Shown here: piece by piece, positions 8,611 to 17,287 of the stretch
How positions within the stretch are numbered: the first letter of the stretch is position 1
Layout of the letters: every line of letters starts with the position of its first letter
NCBI GenBank assembly: GCA_947469485.1
Contig: CANIPU010000005.1
Span: forward strand, 1 to 64,000
Source of the DNA: Chitinophagaceae bacterium
GTDB lineage: Bacteria > Bacteroidota > Bacteroidia > Chitinophagales > UBA10324
Direction of reading: 5' to 3'
Length of the DNA stretch: 64,000 nucleotides
Made by a program: the position numbers and the translations under genes
Notes under the pieces: model-generated
Seen by the model: only the letters and a program-made list of their open reading frames with translations
Told to the model about the DNA's origin: nothing
The model's database searches: none

Positions 8611-9030
8611 TTATTCTTTAACCATTCCCATAGCCAGGCCTGTAATACCACCTGCGAGTGTTGCGAGAATTGTTCCAACTAAAATATCAGTTAGAGCACC
8701 ATTTAATGTCATTAAGTTGGAAGTGCCATACATAATAAAATCGCTGCCGGCATTCATTAAAAATCCAATTACTGCCCCCATAAAAAGTCCGGACATTAAT
8801 CCATCGTGTTTCGACCAGCTGAATACAACAGAGAACAAAAATCCCCACATCAGATTTCCAATAAAAATTGCTCCCAAATTCATTTCTTCATCAGCTCTTT
8901 CAACTCCTGTTGCAGTTCCAGCCCCAGCTGCCATCAGGTCCTTAAATAAAATGCCGTAGCAAAGCCAACCCAATAAAAAGAAGGCAACACCTCCGGCAAT
9001 GCCTCCGATTAAGATTTTTTTCATGTTCAT
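8611..9030 (-). CDS. Small membrane protein of unknown function
   Basis: 139 residues with about four hydrophobic segments (residues 5-27, 51-70, 80-97 and 112-135), rich in glycine and alanine. The N-terminus MNMKKILIGGIAGGVAFFLLGWLCYGILF is the first segment and no signal cleavage site follows. Charged residues are concentrated in the first loop (RADEEMN). No catalytic motif is seen. It resembles small DUF1761-like membrane proteins in size and layout, but I cannot assign it firmly. Single-gene unit with its own terminator. Confidence 0.7.
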   Translation of the reverse strand: MNMKKILIGGIAGGVAFFLLGWLCYGILFKDLMAAGAGTATGVERADEEMNLGAIFIGNLMWGFLFSVVFSWSKHDGLMSGLFMGAVIGFLMNAGSDFIMYGTSNLMTLNGALTDILVGTILATLAGGITGLAMGMVKE

Positions 9031-9122
9031 TTTTTTGATTTTTTGGATTAATAAAAATGTGATTTCGAAAGTTAAACTAATTTAGATAGAATGCCGGAGT
9101 ATTTTAAGCACCCTATGATTTG

Positions 9123-9130
9123 TAAATTTG
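9123..9130 (+). promoter_or_regulatory. Possible Bacteroidota -7 element before the short ORF
   Basis: TAAATTTG fits TAnnTTTG and lies 13 nt before the GTG at 9144, implying a very short leader. A TTTT about 17 nt upstream is a poor -33 element. Confidence 0.4.
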
Positions 9131-9143
9131 TAAAAACCTGCTT

Positions 9144-9323
9144 GTGAAAAAGATTTCTAATGGAATAAATAAGGAATGGAATGAGGCACACCGAATGCCT
9201 TTGAATGCAAAATTTGAACAACGAATTGAATGGCACATTGAAAATGCAAAGTATTGTGCTTGCAGAGAAATGCCATTAAAGATTCAGGAAGAAATAAAGA
9301 AGCGGAAAATCAAATTGAAATAG
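9144..9323 (+). CDS. Short conserved-looking protein, 59 residues, GTG start
   Basis: The frame starts with GTG and reads VKKISNGINKEWNEAHRM, ending KKRKIKLK. The segment NEAHRMP followed by FEQRIEWHIENAKYCACRE looks like a small uncharacterised Bacteroidota family that I recall with the same HRMP and EQRIEWH signatures; that is from memory, not a search. It is basic, with a Cys pair (CAC) that could bind a metal. A -7 element lies just upstream and an intrinsic terminator begins 1 nt after the stop, which supports a real one-gene unit. Function unknown. Confidence 0.65.
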   Translation: MKKISNGINKEWNEAHRMPLNAKFEQRIEWHIENAKYCACREMPLKIQEEIKKRKIKLK

Positions 9324-9354
9324 AAAATCCGAATCAAAACTGATTCGGATTTTT
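9324..9354 (+). terminator. Rho-independent terminator
   Basis: AAAATCCGAATCA-AAAC-TGATTCGGATTTT is a 13-bp stem followed by T. It begins directly after the stop of the 59-residue ORF. Confidence 0.9.
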
Positions 9355-9360
9355 AAATGG

Positions 9361-9434
9361 TCGGGGTGACAAGACTCGAACTTGCGACCCCCAGCACCCC
9401 ATGCTGGTACGCTAGCCAACTGCGCTACACCCCG
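9361..9434 (-). tRNA. tRNA-Pro (GGG)
   Basis: On the minus strand: acceptor CGGGGTG pairs with CACCCCG, anticodon stem CCAGC/GCTGG has loop ATGGGGT and so anticodon GGG, and the T-loop is TTCGAGT. Discriminator A; CCA is not encoded. 74 nt, all arms intact. Confidence 0.95.
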
Positions 9435-9563
9435 AATGATGTTTTAATCAGAAAAAGGGGGTGGCAAAAATAAAAATCAAAAGCACAATTCATTTCACTC
9501 AGTTCCGTTATTTTCGCCAAACTATTTCAATCAATAATTTTTTTAAAAAAATTAAACTAAGAA

Positions 9564-11594
9564 TTGTCGTTTTTATTTCCTTCGTTTCTCTGGGCTCTCC
9601 TTGCTATAAGTATTCCGATTATTGTTCACCTGTTTAATTTCAGGCGGTACAAGACCATTTATTTTCCGAGTATCAGGTTTCTGAAAGAAGTGCAGCAACA
9701 AACCCGTTCTACTTCTCAGCTCAAACACTTATTGGTTTTAATTGCCCGCATTCTTGCAATTTTATTTTTAGTGGCTGCATTTGCGCAACCCTATATTAAG
9801 CCCACAGAAGGAGTTGTGAATACGGGTAAAAAAGCTATTAGTGTATACATCGACAACTCATTCAGTATGAATGCCCGAAACGGAGATGTTCCATTAGTTG
9901 AAATGGCTAAACGAAAAGCATTGGAAATTGTATCTGCCTATTCGCCTGACGATGAGTTTCAATTATTGAGTAATGATTTTGAAGGGAAGCAGCAGCGTTT
10001 GGTAAATCGTGATCAGTTCAAACAGTATTTAGAAGAAGTAAAGTCATCACCTGCAACACGCACGCTTTCTCAGGTAATTAGCAGGGAAAAAGAGGCATTG
10101 TCCCGTTCAATATCAGAACAGAAATTTATTTATATTATTTCGGATTTTCAAAAATCAACTTCCGATTTACAAAATATTCCAATTGATAGTAACACAAAGG
10201 TTTACTTCATTCCGCTAAAATCTTCAGCTCAAAAAAACATTGCAGTCGATAGTTGTTGGCTGGAGGCTCCGGTTCAAATGGTTAACCAACCTGCGAAATT
10301 GCATTTAAAAATTACCAACTATGGTAATGAAGATATTGCTGATGAAAGAATAACGCTGAGAATTAATGATGAAATAAAAACCATTGCTGATTTAAATATT
10401 TCAGCTAATGGTTCAGCAGAAGATACGCTGACATTCAATATTACACAATCCGGATGGAACAGAGGTGAATTACAGATAAGTGATTTTCCGGTTTCATTTG
10501 ATGATAGCTATTTCTTTACTTTCAATGTAAAGCCATTGGCTACTGTTTTAATTGTTAATGGAACAAATGCAAATCCGTTTATTGATGCTTTGTTTGGAAA
10601 TAATAATTTGTTCAGCACCAAATCATCTTCACTTAATCAACTTGATTATTCTACTATAAAAAGCTTTGATTGTATAATACTCAATCAACCAACAATTATT
10701 TCATCAGGCTTAAAAGATGCTTTCAGTCAGTATGTTCAGGGAGGTGGTAATCTGTTGTTGGTTCCTGAACCAAATTCAAAACTCGATAACATTAATGAGT
10801 TTTTATTGAGCATGAATGCTGATGAGTTGCAACAATGGATTAAGCAAGGAAGGCAGGTTACAACTATCAATACGAAAATGAATGTGTTTGCTGATGTATT
10901 CAGCAGAGTTAAAGAAAATATCGCTCTACCAAAAACTTCCGGCTACTTTTTGTTGAAATCAAGAACTCAAAGCCCGGCCGAAGCGCTTATGAAGTTTAAT
11001 GATGGAAACAGTTTGTTTACTCGTTATGCCAGTGGTAAGGGCAATTTCTATCTGTCATCAGTACCATTTGATAAAACGGTAACGGATTTTCCGCTCAATC
11101 CCGTTTTCGCTCCTTTATTATTTAAAGTTGTTGTATTAAAAAACAGCAATCCAGCACTTGCTTATAAAATTGGAGAAGCATCATTTTTTGAAGCTGAGAA
11201 TTTTTCTGATGGTGAAAAAATGATTTACAGAATGAAAGGTGTTTCAAGAGAATTTATTCCTGCTCAACGGCCGCTTGGAAATCAGTTGATGATTAATTTT
11301 GGTAATGAAATTCGTGATGCAGGATTTTATAATTTGTATTTACCTGATAGTGCCAATAATTATTGGTTAGGATTTAATTTTAACAGAATGGAATCAAACC
11401 TCTCATTGCTAAATACAGACGAAATAAAAGTTCAGGCTGAAAGAATTAAGGCCCAGATAATTTCTAATGTTGATTCTGATATTTCAGTTTTAGTTTCTGA
11501 AATGAACAGGGGAATTGCATTATGGAAGTACTGTATAATGCTGGCGCTTTTGTTTATTGCGGCTGAAATTTTATTGCTTCGGTTTTTGAAATAG
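9564..11594 (+). CDS. BatA/VWA-domain membrane protein (aerotolerance regulator N-terminal domain)
   Basis: Translation starts at TTG, giving MSFLFPSFLWALLAISIPIIVHLFNFRR, the classic start of the BatA N-terminal domain: one membrane helix, then HLFNFRRYKTIYFPSIRFL. A second helix (residues 60-75) precedes a von Willebrand-like domain whose metal site reads DNSFSM (DxSxS-like, about 95-100). A GATase1-like region follows (about 325-500), and a last membrane helix lies at 655-672. Bat proteins anchor at the inner membrane with domains in the periplasm and are linked to stress tolerance, but their biochemistry is poorly known. No MoxR ATPase or other bat gene is beside it, and the next gene is the dihydroorotase homologue 84 bp downstream. 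Confidence 0.8.
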   Translation: MSFLFPSFLWALLAISIPIIVHLFNFRRYKTIYFPSIRFLKEVQQQTRSTSQLKHLLVLIARILAILFLVAAFAQPYIKPTEGVVNTGKKAISVYIDNSFSMNARNGDVPLVEMAKRKALEIVSAYSPDDEFQLLSNDFEGKQQRLVNRDQFKQYLEEVKSSPATRTLSQVISREKEALSRSISEQKFIYIISDFQKSTSDLQNIPIDSNTKVYFIPLKSSAQKNIAVDSCWLEAPVQMVNQPAKLHLKITNYGNEDIADERITLRINDEIKTIADLNISANGSAEDTLTFNITQSGWNRGELQISDFPVSFDDSYFFTFNVKPLATVLIVNGTNANPFIDALFGNNNLFSTKSSSLNQLDYSTIKSFDCIILNQPTIISSGLKDAFSQYVQGGGNLLLVPEPNSKLDNINEFLLSMNADELQQWIKQGRQVTTINTKMNVFADVFSRVKENIALPKTSGYFLLKSRTQSPAEALMKFNDGNSLFTRYASGKGNFYLSSVPFDKTVTDFPLNPVFAPLLFKVVVLKNSNPALAYKIGEASFFEAENFSDGEKMIYRMKGVSREFIPAQRPLGNQLMINFGNEIRDAGFYNLYLPDSANNYWLGFNFNRMESNLSLLNTDEIKVQAERIKAQIISNVDSDISVLVSEMNRGIALWKYCIMLALLFIAAEILLLRFLK

Positions 11595-11678
11595 AAAATT
11601 TCGTTTCACACTTCAACTTTCAATAACTCTTTTTCTTTCTATCTTGCGCCCGACAACAAAAAACTTTTTAACTATTCA

Positions 11679-12944
11679 ATGAATTTGCTGCTTCGTTCGG
11701 TTACAGTTGTTGACCCCAATTCACCTTTCAATCAGAAGCAGACCGATATTTTTATTGCAAATGGAATTATTTCTTCTTTTGGAAAAAAGATAAAAACAGA
11801 AGGAAAGTTTACTGAAATTGATTGCAAGGGATTGTTTATTTCTCCGGGTTGGTTTGATATGCAGGTTTCTTTTTGCGACCCTGGTTTCGAACATAAAGAA
11901 GATATAGAGAGCGGAGTGAAAGCCGCTGCTGCCGGCGGTTTCACAGGTGTGGCTGTTTTGCCTGATACACAACCGGCATTACATTCCAAATCAGAAATTG
12001 AATACATACTGAATCGCGCAAAGGGTAAAATAGTTGATGTACATGCACTTGGAGCAATTACCCGGAAATGTGAAGGCAAAGATCTTGCTGAGATATTTGA
12101 TATGCATCATGCAGGTGCTGTTGCATATTCTGACGCAAGTAACCCTGTAGCTGATTCAGGGGTTATGATGCGTGCTTTACAATATGTAAAACTGTTTGAT
12201 GGGGTTGTTTTTTCGCACCCTGATGATGTAAATGTGTCGCACGATGGAAGCATGAATGAGGGTGTAATGAGCACAAATCTTGGATTGAAGGGAATGCCAT
12301 CGCTTGCCGAAGAATTAATGGTGGTACGCGATATTTATTTGGCTGAGTACACTCAAAGCCGGGTTCACTTCAGTTTGATTTCTACAGCTCGTTCAGTTGA
12401 TTTAATTCGAGCTGCAAAAAAGAAAGGTGTAAAAATTACTTGTGCTGTTTCTTCACTACATCTGATGTTTGATGATAGTGAGTTGAAAGAGTTTGATACA
12501 AATTTTAAATTAAATCCTTCGCTTCGGACTAAAAAAGATATAACTGCATTAATTGCCGGATTAAAAGACGGAACAATTGATGTAATTGTATCAGCGCATC
12601 AACCGCAGAATATTGAGTTGAAAGATGTGGAGTTTGAGTATGCTGATTTTGGTGTTATTAATCTTCAAACAACTTTTTCAGTAGCAAATACTTCCGTTGG
12701 AAATAATATTGGATTAGTGGCGTTAATTGAAAAAATTTCAATTAACCCACGAAAAATTCTTGGATTAAAAATTCCAACTATCTCTAGTGGCGAAGAAGCA
12801 AACTTCACACTTTTTAATCCAACCGAGGAGTGGAGTTTAACTTCCGAAAAGAATAAGTCAAAATCAACTAACACACCTCTTTTGAATAAAAAATTTAAAG
12901 GAAGAGTTGTAGGAGTTTTTAATCACAATCAGTTTTTGCAATAA
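11679..12944 (+). CDS. pyrC: Dihydroorotase-family amidohydrolase lacking metal ligands (pseudo-dihydroorotase)
   Basis: Overall fold and length (421 residues) match type I dihydroorotase, the zinc enzyme of pyrimidine synthesis that cyclises carbamoyl-aspartate. The first metal motif, normally DxHxHxRxPG, reads DMQVSFCDPG (residues 60-69), so both histidines are replaced. The later motif, normally TDHAPH, reads SAHQPQ, and TPHHL has become VSSLHL. This pattern is known from non-catalytic dihydroorotase homologues such as PyrC' partners of aspartate transcarbamoylase, and Bacteroidota relatives share WFDMQVxFCDPG. It is probably structural or regulatory, with an active PyrC elsewhere. The symbol reflects family, not activity. 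It may be co-transcribed with DUF4199 and the glycosyltransferases. Confidence 0.8.
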   Translation: MNLLLRSVTVVDPNSPFNQKQTDIFIANGIISSFGKKIKTEGKFTEIDCKGLFISPGWFDMQVSFCDPGFEHKEDIESGVKAAAAGGFTGVAVLPDTQPALHSKSEIEYILNRAKGKIVDVHALGAITRKCEGKDLAEIFDMHHAGAVAYSDASNPVADSGVMMRALQYVKLFDGVVFSHPDDVNVSHDGSMNEGVMSTNLGLKGMPSLAEELMVVRDIYLAEYTQSRVHFSLISTARSVDLIRAAKKKGVKITCAVSSLHLMFDDSELKEFDTNFKLNPSLRTKKDITALIAGLKDGTIDVIVSAHQPQNIELKDVEFEYADFGVINLQTTFSVANTSVGNNIGLVALIEKISINPRKILGLKIPTISSGEEANFTLFNPTEEWSLTSEKNKSKSTNTPLLNKKFKGRVVGVFNHNQFLQ

Positions 12945-12965
12945 TCACAATAAATATTTATCACC

Positions 12966-13520
12966 ATGAATGAAGAAACATTTGATTTAAATAAAAACAA
13001 TAAACCTGAAATGATGAGCCTCGTTTTAAAATGGGGATTAATTATTTCATTTGCTTTAGTAGCCATTTCAGTAATCGTATATATTGCCGGTATGAGCACC
13101 AACAAAGCCATTGGTTGGGTAAATTATATTCTGATGTTTGTGGGTGTAATTTTCGCTACCAAAGTTTTTCGTGATGAAAAATGTGGTGGCTATATTTCAT
13201 TTGGCACGGCCTTTAAATTCGGTTTCTTCACTTTGTTTTTGGTTGGCGTTATTACAGCTATTTATACTTATGTTTTCTTTTCATTTATAGCGCCTGAATT
13301 AACCGGTCAGATTTTAACTCAAGTTGAAAACGATATGCTTAATAGTGGGCAAAGCGAGGAGCAAATAGAAATGGCTATGTCATATACCAGAAAATTTATG
13401 ACTCCTGGATGGATGGTAGCCTGGGTTTTGGTTGGTTCGGTTTTTATGGGAGCAATTTTTTCTTTAATTTCTGCAGCAGTTGTAAAAAAGGAGAATCAGG
13501 ATCTTCAGCCGCCTGTTTAA
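12966..13520 (+). CDS. DUF4199 family membrane protein
   Basis: 184 residues with about four membrane helices (residues 20-43, 52-68, 86-112 and 140-165). The pattern of a charged N-terminus, VLKWGLIISF, then FRDEKCGGYISFGTAFKFGF and a C-terminal helix pair is typical of DUF4199, a Bacteroidota family that often sits next to DPM1-like glycosyltransferases. That is the case here: the GT2 gene starts 41 bp downstream. The function is unknown; the neighbourhood suggests a membrane partner of glycan assembly. Confidence 0.85.
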   Translation: MNEETFDLNKNNKPEMMSLVLKWGLIISFALVAISVIVYIAGMSTNKAIGWVNYILMFVGVIFATKVFRDEKCGGYISFGTAFKFGFFTLFLVGVITAIYTYVFFSFIAPELTGQILTQVENDMLNSGQSEEQIEMAMSYTRKFMTPGWMVAWVLVGSVFMGAIFSLISAAVVKKENQDLQPPV

Positions 13521-13561
13521 TTTAATTTTTTCTAAAATCAATTCAATATTTACATCATCAC

Positions 13562-14503
13562 ATGCAGTTATCTGTAGTTATACCATTTTTAAACGAAGTT
13601 GAATCGCTGGCAGAACTTGTACAATGGATTGAAAAGGTAATGATCTCAAATAATTTCACTTATGAAATTATACTTGTTGATGATGGAAGCAAGGATGGTT
13701 CATGGAATTTTGTTCAACAGATTTGTTCAGAGAAACAAAATATAAAAGCAATAAAATTTCGCCGAAACTACGGAAAGAGTGCCGCGCTCAACGAAGGATT
13801 CATACAAGCACAAGGTGATGTAATTATTACTATGGATGCTGACCTACAGGATAGCCCGGATGAAATTCCAGGTTTGTATAAAATGATTTCAGCAGATGGT
13901 TACGATATTGTATCGGGTTGGAAGAAAAAACGCCACGACCCCATTTCTAAAACTATTCCGTCAAAATTATTTAACCGTGTTACGCGAAGCATGAGTGGAA
14001 TTCATATTCACGACTTTAATTGTGGATTAAAGGCATACAAGAATGAAGTGGTAAAAAGCATTGAATTAATGGGCGAAATGCATCGTTATATTCCTGTAAT
14101 TGCAAAATGGGCAGGCTTTACAAATATCACTGAAAAAGAAGTGACTCATTACGAACGCAAGTATGGTAAAACAAAATTCGGATGGGAGCGATTTGTAAAT
14201 GGTTTTCTTGATTTATTAACTATCAGTTTCGTATCTCGTTTTGGAAAGAAGCCAATGCACCTCTTTGGTTCACTTGGAATACTTTCCTTTATTTTTGGTT
14301 TAGGAATAAGTGCATATTTAACTTTTGCAAAATTTTATTGGCAAGAATATAAAATGACAGATAGACCGATTTTTTACCTGGCATTAGTTTCCATGGTTAT
14401 TGGTGTTCAATTATTTCTTGCAGGTTTTTTGGCTGAACTAGTTAGTCGGAGTTCTCATGAACGCAATTTATATTCAGTTGAAAAAAAATTAAATCTTCAA
14501 TAA
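13562..14503 (+). CDS. Family 2 glycosyltransferase (DPM1/GtrB-like polyprenyl-phosphate type)
   Basis: The GT-A domain occupies residues 1-215, with VDDGSKDGS at the nucleotide-sugar site, the DxD-type MDADLQD (about 96-102) and a conserved RRNYGKS. Two membrane helices follow (about 233-257 and 278-303), the arrangement of enzymes that load a sugar onto polyprenyl phosphate at the inner face of the membrane. Length 313 is normal. It lies between DUF4199 and a GT4 gene with 18 bp to the latter, so joint action on a surface glycan is likely. The sugar is not readable from sequence. Confidence 0.85.
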   Translation: MQLSVVIPFLNEVESLAELVQWIEKVMISNNFTYEIILVDDGSKDGSWNFVQQICSEKQNIKAIKFRRNYGKSAALNEGFIQAQGDVIITMDADLQDSPDEIPGLYKMISADGYDIVSGWKKKRHDPISKTIPSKLFNRVTRSMSGIHIHDFNCGLKAYKNEVVKSIELMGEMHRYIPVIAKWAGFTNITEKEVTHYERKYGKTKFGWERFVNGFLDLLTISFVSRFGKKPMHLFGSLGILSFIFGLGISAYLTFAKFYWQEYKMTDRPIFYLALVSMVIGVQLFLAGFLAELVSRSSHERNLYSVEKKLNLQ

Positions 14504-14521
14504 CAAATTGAAGTTTGCCAA

Positions 14522-15646
14522 ATGAAAATAATTATACTTGGCTCGGCACATCCATTAAGAGGAGGTCTTGCAACTTATAATGAACGACTCGCAAGAGCAT
14601 TTATAGAAGCAGGCCACCATGTAACTATTTATAGTTTTAGCTTGCAATATCCAGGATTCCTTTTCCCAGGGAAATCACAATTTAGCATTGATCCACCACC
14701 GGACGATATAAAAATAAAATCAAGAGTAAATTCAATTAATCCTTTCAATTGGATTAGTGTTGGTAACGAAATAAAAAATCTGAAACCGGATTTAATTGTG
14801 GTGAAATATTGGCTGCCGTTTATGGGGCCTTGCTTCGGAACAATACTTCGAAGAGCTAAAAAAAATAAACACACAAAAGTAATTTCTATACTAGATAACA
14901 TTATTCCTCACGAAAAGAGATTCGGTGATACTGCATTTACAAAATATTTTGTAAAACCTATTGACGGATTTGTTTCTATGTCGGCTAATGTTAAGGACGA
15001 TCTTAAAAAATTTGATACAATTAAGCCTTCGATACTTCAACCTCATCCACTTTATGATAACTTCGGAGAAAAGGTTTCAAGAGAAGTAGCGTTGAAAGAA
15101 TTAAATCTATCCCCTGATTTTAGATATATTTTATTCTTCGGCTTCATCCGTAAATATAAAGGCCTCGATATTTTATTGGATTCAATGGCTGAAGAGAAAA
15201 TAAAGGCGCTTCCGATCAAATTAATGGTGGCAGGAGAATTTTACGAAGATGAAAAGCCATATCTCGAACAAATGGACAAGTTGAAACTTAATGAAAGAGT
15301 TTTAATGTATGAAGATTTTATACCGAATGATAAAGTAAAATATTTTTTTTCTGCTTCTGATCTTGTTGTTCAGCCATATAGGCACGCAACACAAAGTGGA
15401 GTAACACAGGTTGCTTATCAGTTTAATGTGCCAATGATTGTAACCGATGTAGGAGGTTTAGCTGAAATTGTTCCGGATGGGAAAGCCGGATATGTTGTTT
15501 CGCCTAATTCAAATCAAATAGCAAGTGCTATAGAAAAGGCATTTCAAAAGGAAAATTTATCTGGATTAATAGAAGGAGTGCTTGTAGAGAAAAAACGCTT
15601 TAGTTGGAAGGCAATGGTTGATTCAATTCTTGGCTTATTCAGCTGA
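14522..15646 (+). CDS. Family 4 (GT-B) glycosyltransferase
   Basis: A GT-B enzyme of 374 residues. The N-terminal Rossmann half begins KIIILGSAHPLRGGLATYNERLA, a typical acceptor-side glycine motif. The C-terminal half carries the nucleotide-sugar site: FFGFIRKYKGLDIL, then VQPYRHATQSGVTQVAYQFNVPMIVTDVGGLAEIV. No signal peptide or membrane helix, so cytoplasmic or membrane-associated. It is the last gene of the DUF4199-GT2-GT4 block; rpsU follows with its own promoter. Substrate unknown. Confidence 0.85.
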   Translation: MKIIILGSAHPLRGGLATYNERLARAFIEAGHHVTIYSFSLQYPGFLFPGKSQFSIDPPPDDIKIKSRVNSINPFNWISVGNEIKNLKPDLIVVKYWLPFMGPCFGTILRRAKKNKHTKVISILDNIIPHEKRFGDTAFTKYFVKPIDGFVSMSANVKDDLKKFDTIKPSILQPHPLYDNFGEKVSREVALKELNLSPDFRYILFFGFIRKYKGLDILLDSMAEEKIKALPIKLMVAGEFYEDEKPYLEQMDKLKLNERVLMYEDFIPNDKVKYFFSASDLVVQPYRHATQSGVTQVAYQFNVPMIVTDVGGLAEIVPDGKAGYVVSPNSNQIASAIEKAFQKENLSGLIEGVLVEKKRFSWKAMVDSILGLFS

Positions 15647-15669
15647 TTTTAGAATAATTTTTTACTTTC

Positions 15670-15699
15670 TTGTTTTTCAGGCACAAACAATTATTTTTG
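15670..15699 (+). promoter_or_regulatory. Bacteroidota promoter of rpsU
   Basis: TTG at 15670-15672, a 19-bp spacer, then TATTTTTG at 15692-15699 (TAnnTTTG). Transcription should start near 15706, giving a leader of roughly 18 nt. Confidence 0.8.
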
Positions 15700-15711
15700 T
15701 CGCCCTTAAAC

Positions 15712-15715
15712 GAGG
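15712..15715 (+). promoter_or_regulatory. Shine-Dalgarno of rpsU
   Basis: GAGG lies 8 nt before the rpsU ATG. Most genes in this window have no such site, as expected for Bacteroidota, where the anti-SD is hidden in the ribosome. An SD on rpsU fits the known bS21 autoregulation in Flavobacteriia. Confidence 0.6.
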
Positions 15716-15723
15716 TAAAATAA

Positions 15724-15924
15724 ATGTTAATCATCGACACACGCGAAAGCGATTCATTAGACAAAGCTTTAAAAAAGTATAAGAAAAAATTTGAAAAGAC
15801 CCAAACGATTAAAGAGTTAAGAAGTCGTCAGTCTTTTACAAAAAAATCTGTTGTAGCCCGTACTCAGGTTAAAAAAGCTGTTTATCGCGATAAAATGATT
15901 CGCGAAGCTGAAGGAGGAGCATAA
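15724..15924 (+). CDS. rpsU: 30S ribosomal protein bS21
   Basis: 66 residues, basic, with the S21 pattern MLIIDTRESDSLDKALKKYKKKFEKT and a Lys/Arg-rich C-terminal helix. It joins the small subunit near the 3' end of 16S rRNA, where in Bacteroidota bS21, bS18 and bS6 help hide the anti-Shine-Dalgarno. It has a clear promoter and a GAGG site 8 nt before ATG. rpsU upstream of xerC and hpf is a common Bacteroidota order. Confidence 0.95.
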   Translation: MLIIDTRESDSLDKALKKYKKKFEKTQTIKELRSRQSFTKKSVVARTQVKKAVYRDKMIREAEGGA

Positions 15925-16010
15925 TATTCATCTTTTCTTTCTGTTTGAAATAATAGTCAGAAAGAATTGCCGTTATTTAAAACAATTACAATTTTGATTT
16001 ATTGAAATAG

Positions 16011-16018
16011 TAGATTTG
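16011..16018 (+). promoter_or_regulatory. Possible -7 element before xerC
   Basis: TAGATTTG matches TAnnTTTG and ends 19 nt before the xerC ATG. TTTTG upstream is spaced too closely for a good -33 element, so this is tentative. Confidence 0.4.
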
Positions 16019-16037
16019 AATAAGGCAAAAGTGTAGA

Positions 16038-16919
16038 ATGGATTATAGCAATTTTTTAAGTTATTTAAAATTCGAGAAAAGATATTCAGTTCATACAGTT
16101 GTTGCATATGAAAATGATTTGCAACAGTTTTCGGATTACATAGAAAAAATTTACGAATTAAATCAGGCAAGCCAGGTGCGACACACACAAGTTCGCAGTT
16201 GGCTTGTTTCATTAATGGAAGGCAAGATTGATGCACGAAGTATAAATCGGAAAATATCTTCACTGAAATCTTACTTTAAGTTTTTAATGAAAACTGGTTC
16301 ATTGGATAAAGACCCGATGAAAAAGGTGCAATCACCTAAAGTTTCTAAACGACTTCCTGCATTTGTTGAGGAAAAGAATATCCGTGATTTTATTTCGTCT
16401 TACCCTTATCCGGATAATTATATAGGTGTTAGAAATAAATTGATTTTAATATTATTTTATTCAACAGGAATGAGATTAAATGAATTGGTGAATTTAAAAG
16501 TTGAAGACATTGATTTTTATAATCAATCAATAAAAGTTTTAGGTAAAGGAAACAAACAAAGACTTATTCCGTTTGGAGGAGAACTTAACGACTTATTGAA
16601 GAACTATATAATGATTAGGAAAAAGGAATTTATTACTGAAACAGAAAAATTGTTTTTGACAGATAAAGGAATAAAAATTTATCACCGTTTGGTTTACAGG
16701 ATTATTAACCAACAATTACAAGTACTTACTACTATAGAAAAAAAGAGTCCACATGTGTTGCGGCATAGCTTTGCGACTCACATGTTAAATCATGGCGCTG
16801 ACATAAATGCAATTAAAGAAATTCTGGGGCATGCAAATCTTTCGGCTACACAGGTTTATACTCATAATACAATTAACAAACTAAAAAACATTTACAAACA
16901 GGCACATCCTAAAGCCTGA
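16038..16919 (+). CDS. xerC: Site-specific tyrosine recombinase XerC/XerD
   Basis: 293 residues. The N-terminal SAM-like DNA-binding domain (1-90) is followed by the catalytic domain with the full set: R in STGMRLNELVNL, K in GKGNKQRLIPF, H-x-x-R in HVLRHSFATHML, H in LGHANLSATQVY, and the nucleophile Y in that last motif. Xer recombinases resolve chromosome dimers at dif. Whether this is the XerC or XerD partner cannot be settled; its place between rpsU and hpf and its length favour the housekeeping XerC of Bacteroidota, not a mobile integrase. Confidence 0.9.
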   Translation: MDYSNFLSYLKFEKRYSVHTVVAYENDLQQFSDYIEKIYELNQASQVRHTQVRSWLVSLMEGKIDARSINRKISSLKSYFKFLMKTGSLDKDPMKKVQSPKVSKRLPAFVEEKNIRDFISSYPYPDNYIGVRNKLILILFYSTGMRLNELVNLKVEDIDFYNQSIKVLGKGNKQRLIPFGGELNDLLKNYIMIRKKEFITETEKLFLTDKGIKIYHRLVYRIINQQLQVLTTIEKKSPHVLRHSFATHMLNHGADINAIKEILGHANLSATQVYTHNTINKLKNIYKQAHPKA

Positions 16920-16951
16920 TTTTTTTCATAAAATAAAAATCAAACTAAAAT

Positions 16952-17251
16952 ATGAACATCAAAATTCATTCAATCCATTTCGATGCAGATTCTAAACTTC
17001 TTGATTTTATTAACAAGAAATTAAGTCGCATGGAAAATTTTTTCGATAAGATTATTGGTGCAGAAGTTTTTCTGAAACTGGAAGGAAATGGCCAGGTCAG
17101 TGATAAAATTGCAGAGATAAAAGTCAGTATTCCTGGTAAGGTTTTGTTTTCTGAAGAAAAAAGCAAAGTATTTGAAGAGTCAGTTGATTCTGCTTTTGAA
17201 AATATGCTTCGTCAGATAAAAAGGCACAAGGAAAAAGAATCTCACGAATAA
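16952..17251 (+). CDS. hpf: Ribosome hibernation-promoting factor, short form
   Basis: 99 residues with the HPF/RaiA fold: MNIKIHSIHFDADSKLLDFINKKLSRMENF at the start, then the strand-rich core and a basic C-terminal helix (MLRQIKRHKEKE). It binds between ribosomal subunits and stops translation in starved cells. It lacks the C-terminal dimerisation domain of long HPF. It lies 32 bp after xerC, in front of the tRNA-tuf block, the usual context in Bacteroidota. Confidence 0.9.
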   Translation: MNIKIHSIHFDADSKLLDFINKKLSRMENFFDKIIGAEVFLKLEGNGQVSDKIAEIKVSIPGKVLFSEEKSKVFEESVDSAFENMLRQIKRHKEKESHE

Positions 17252-17287
17252 ATTTTTTATTGCACTTTTATATGTAGAGTGGAATAT

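Noticed and set aside
8525-8959. Plus-strand ORF of 144 codons
   Set aside because: Antisense to the small membrane protein, and it starts within the terminator region.
16038-16919. Integrase of a mobile element next to the tRNA cluster
   Set aside because: Length, motifs and the rpsU-xerC-hpf context fit housekeeping XerC; no attachment-site duplication seen at the tRNAs.
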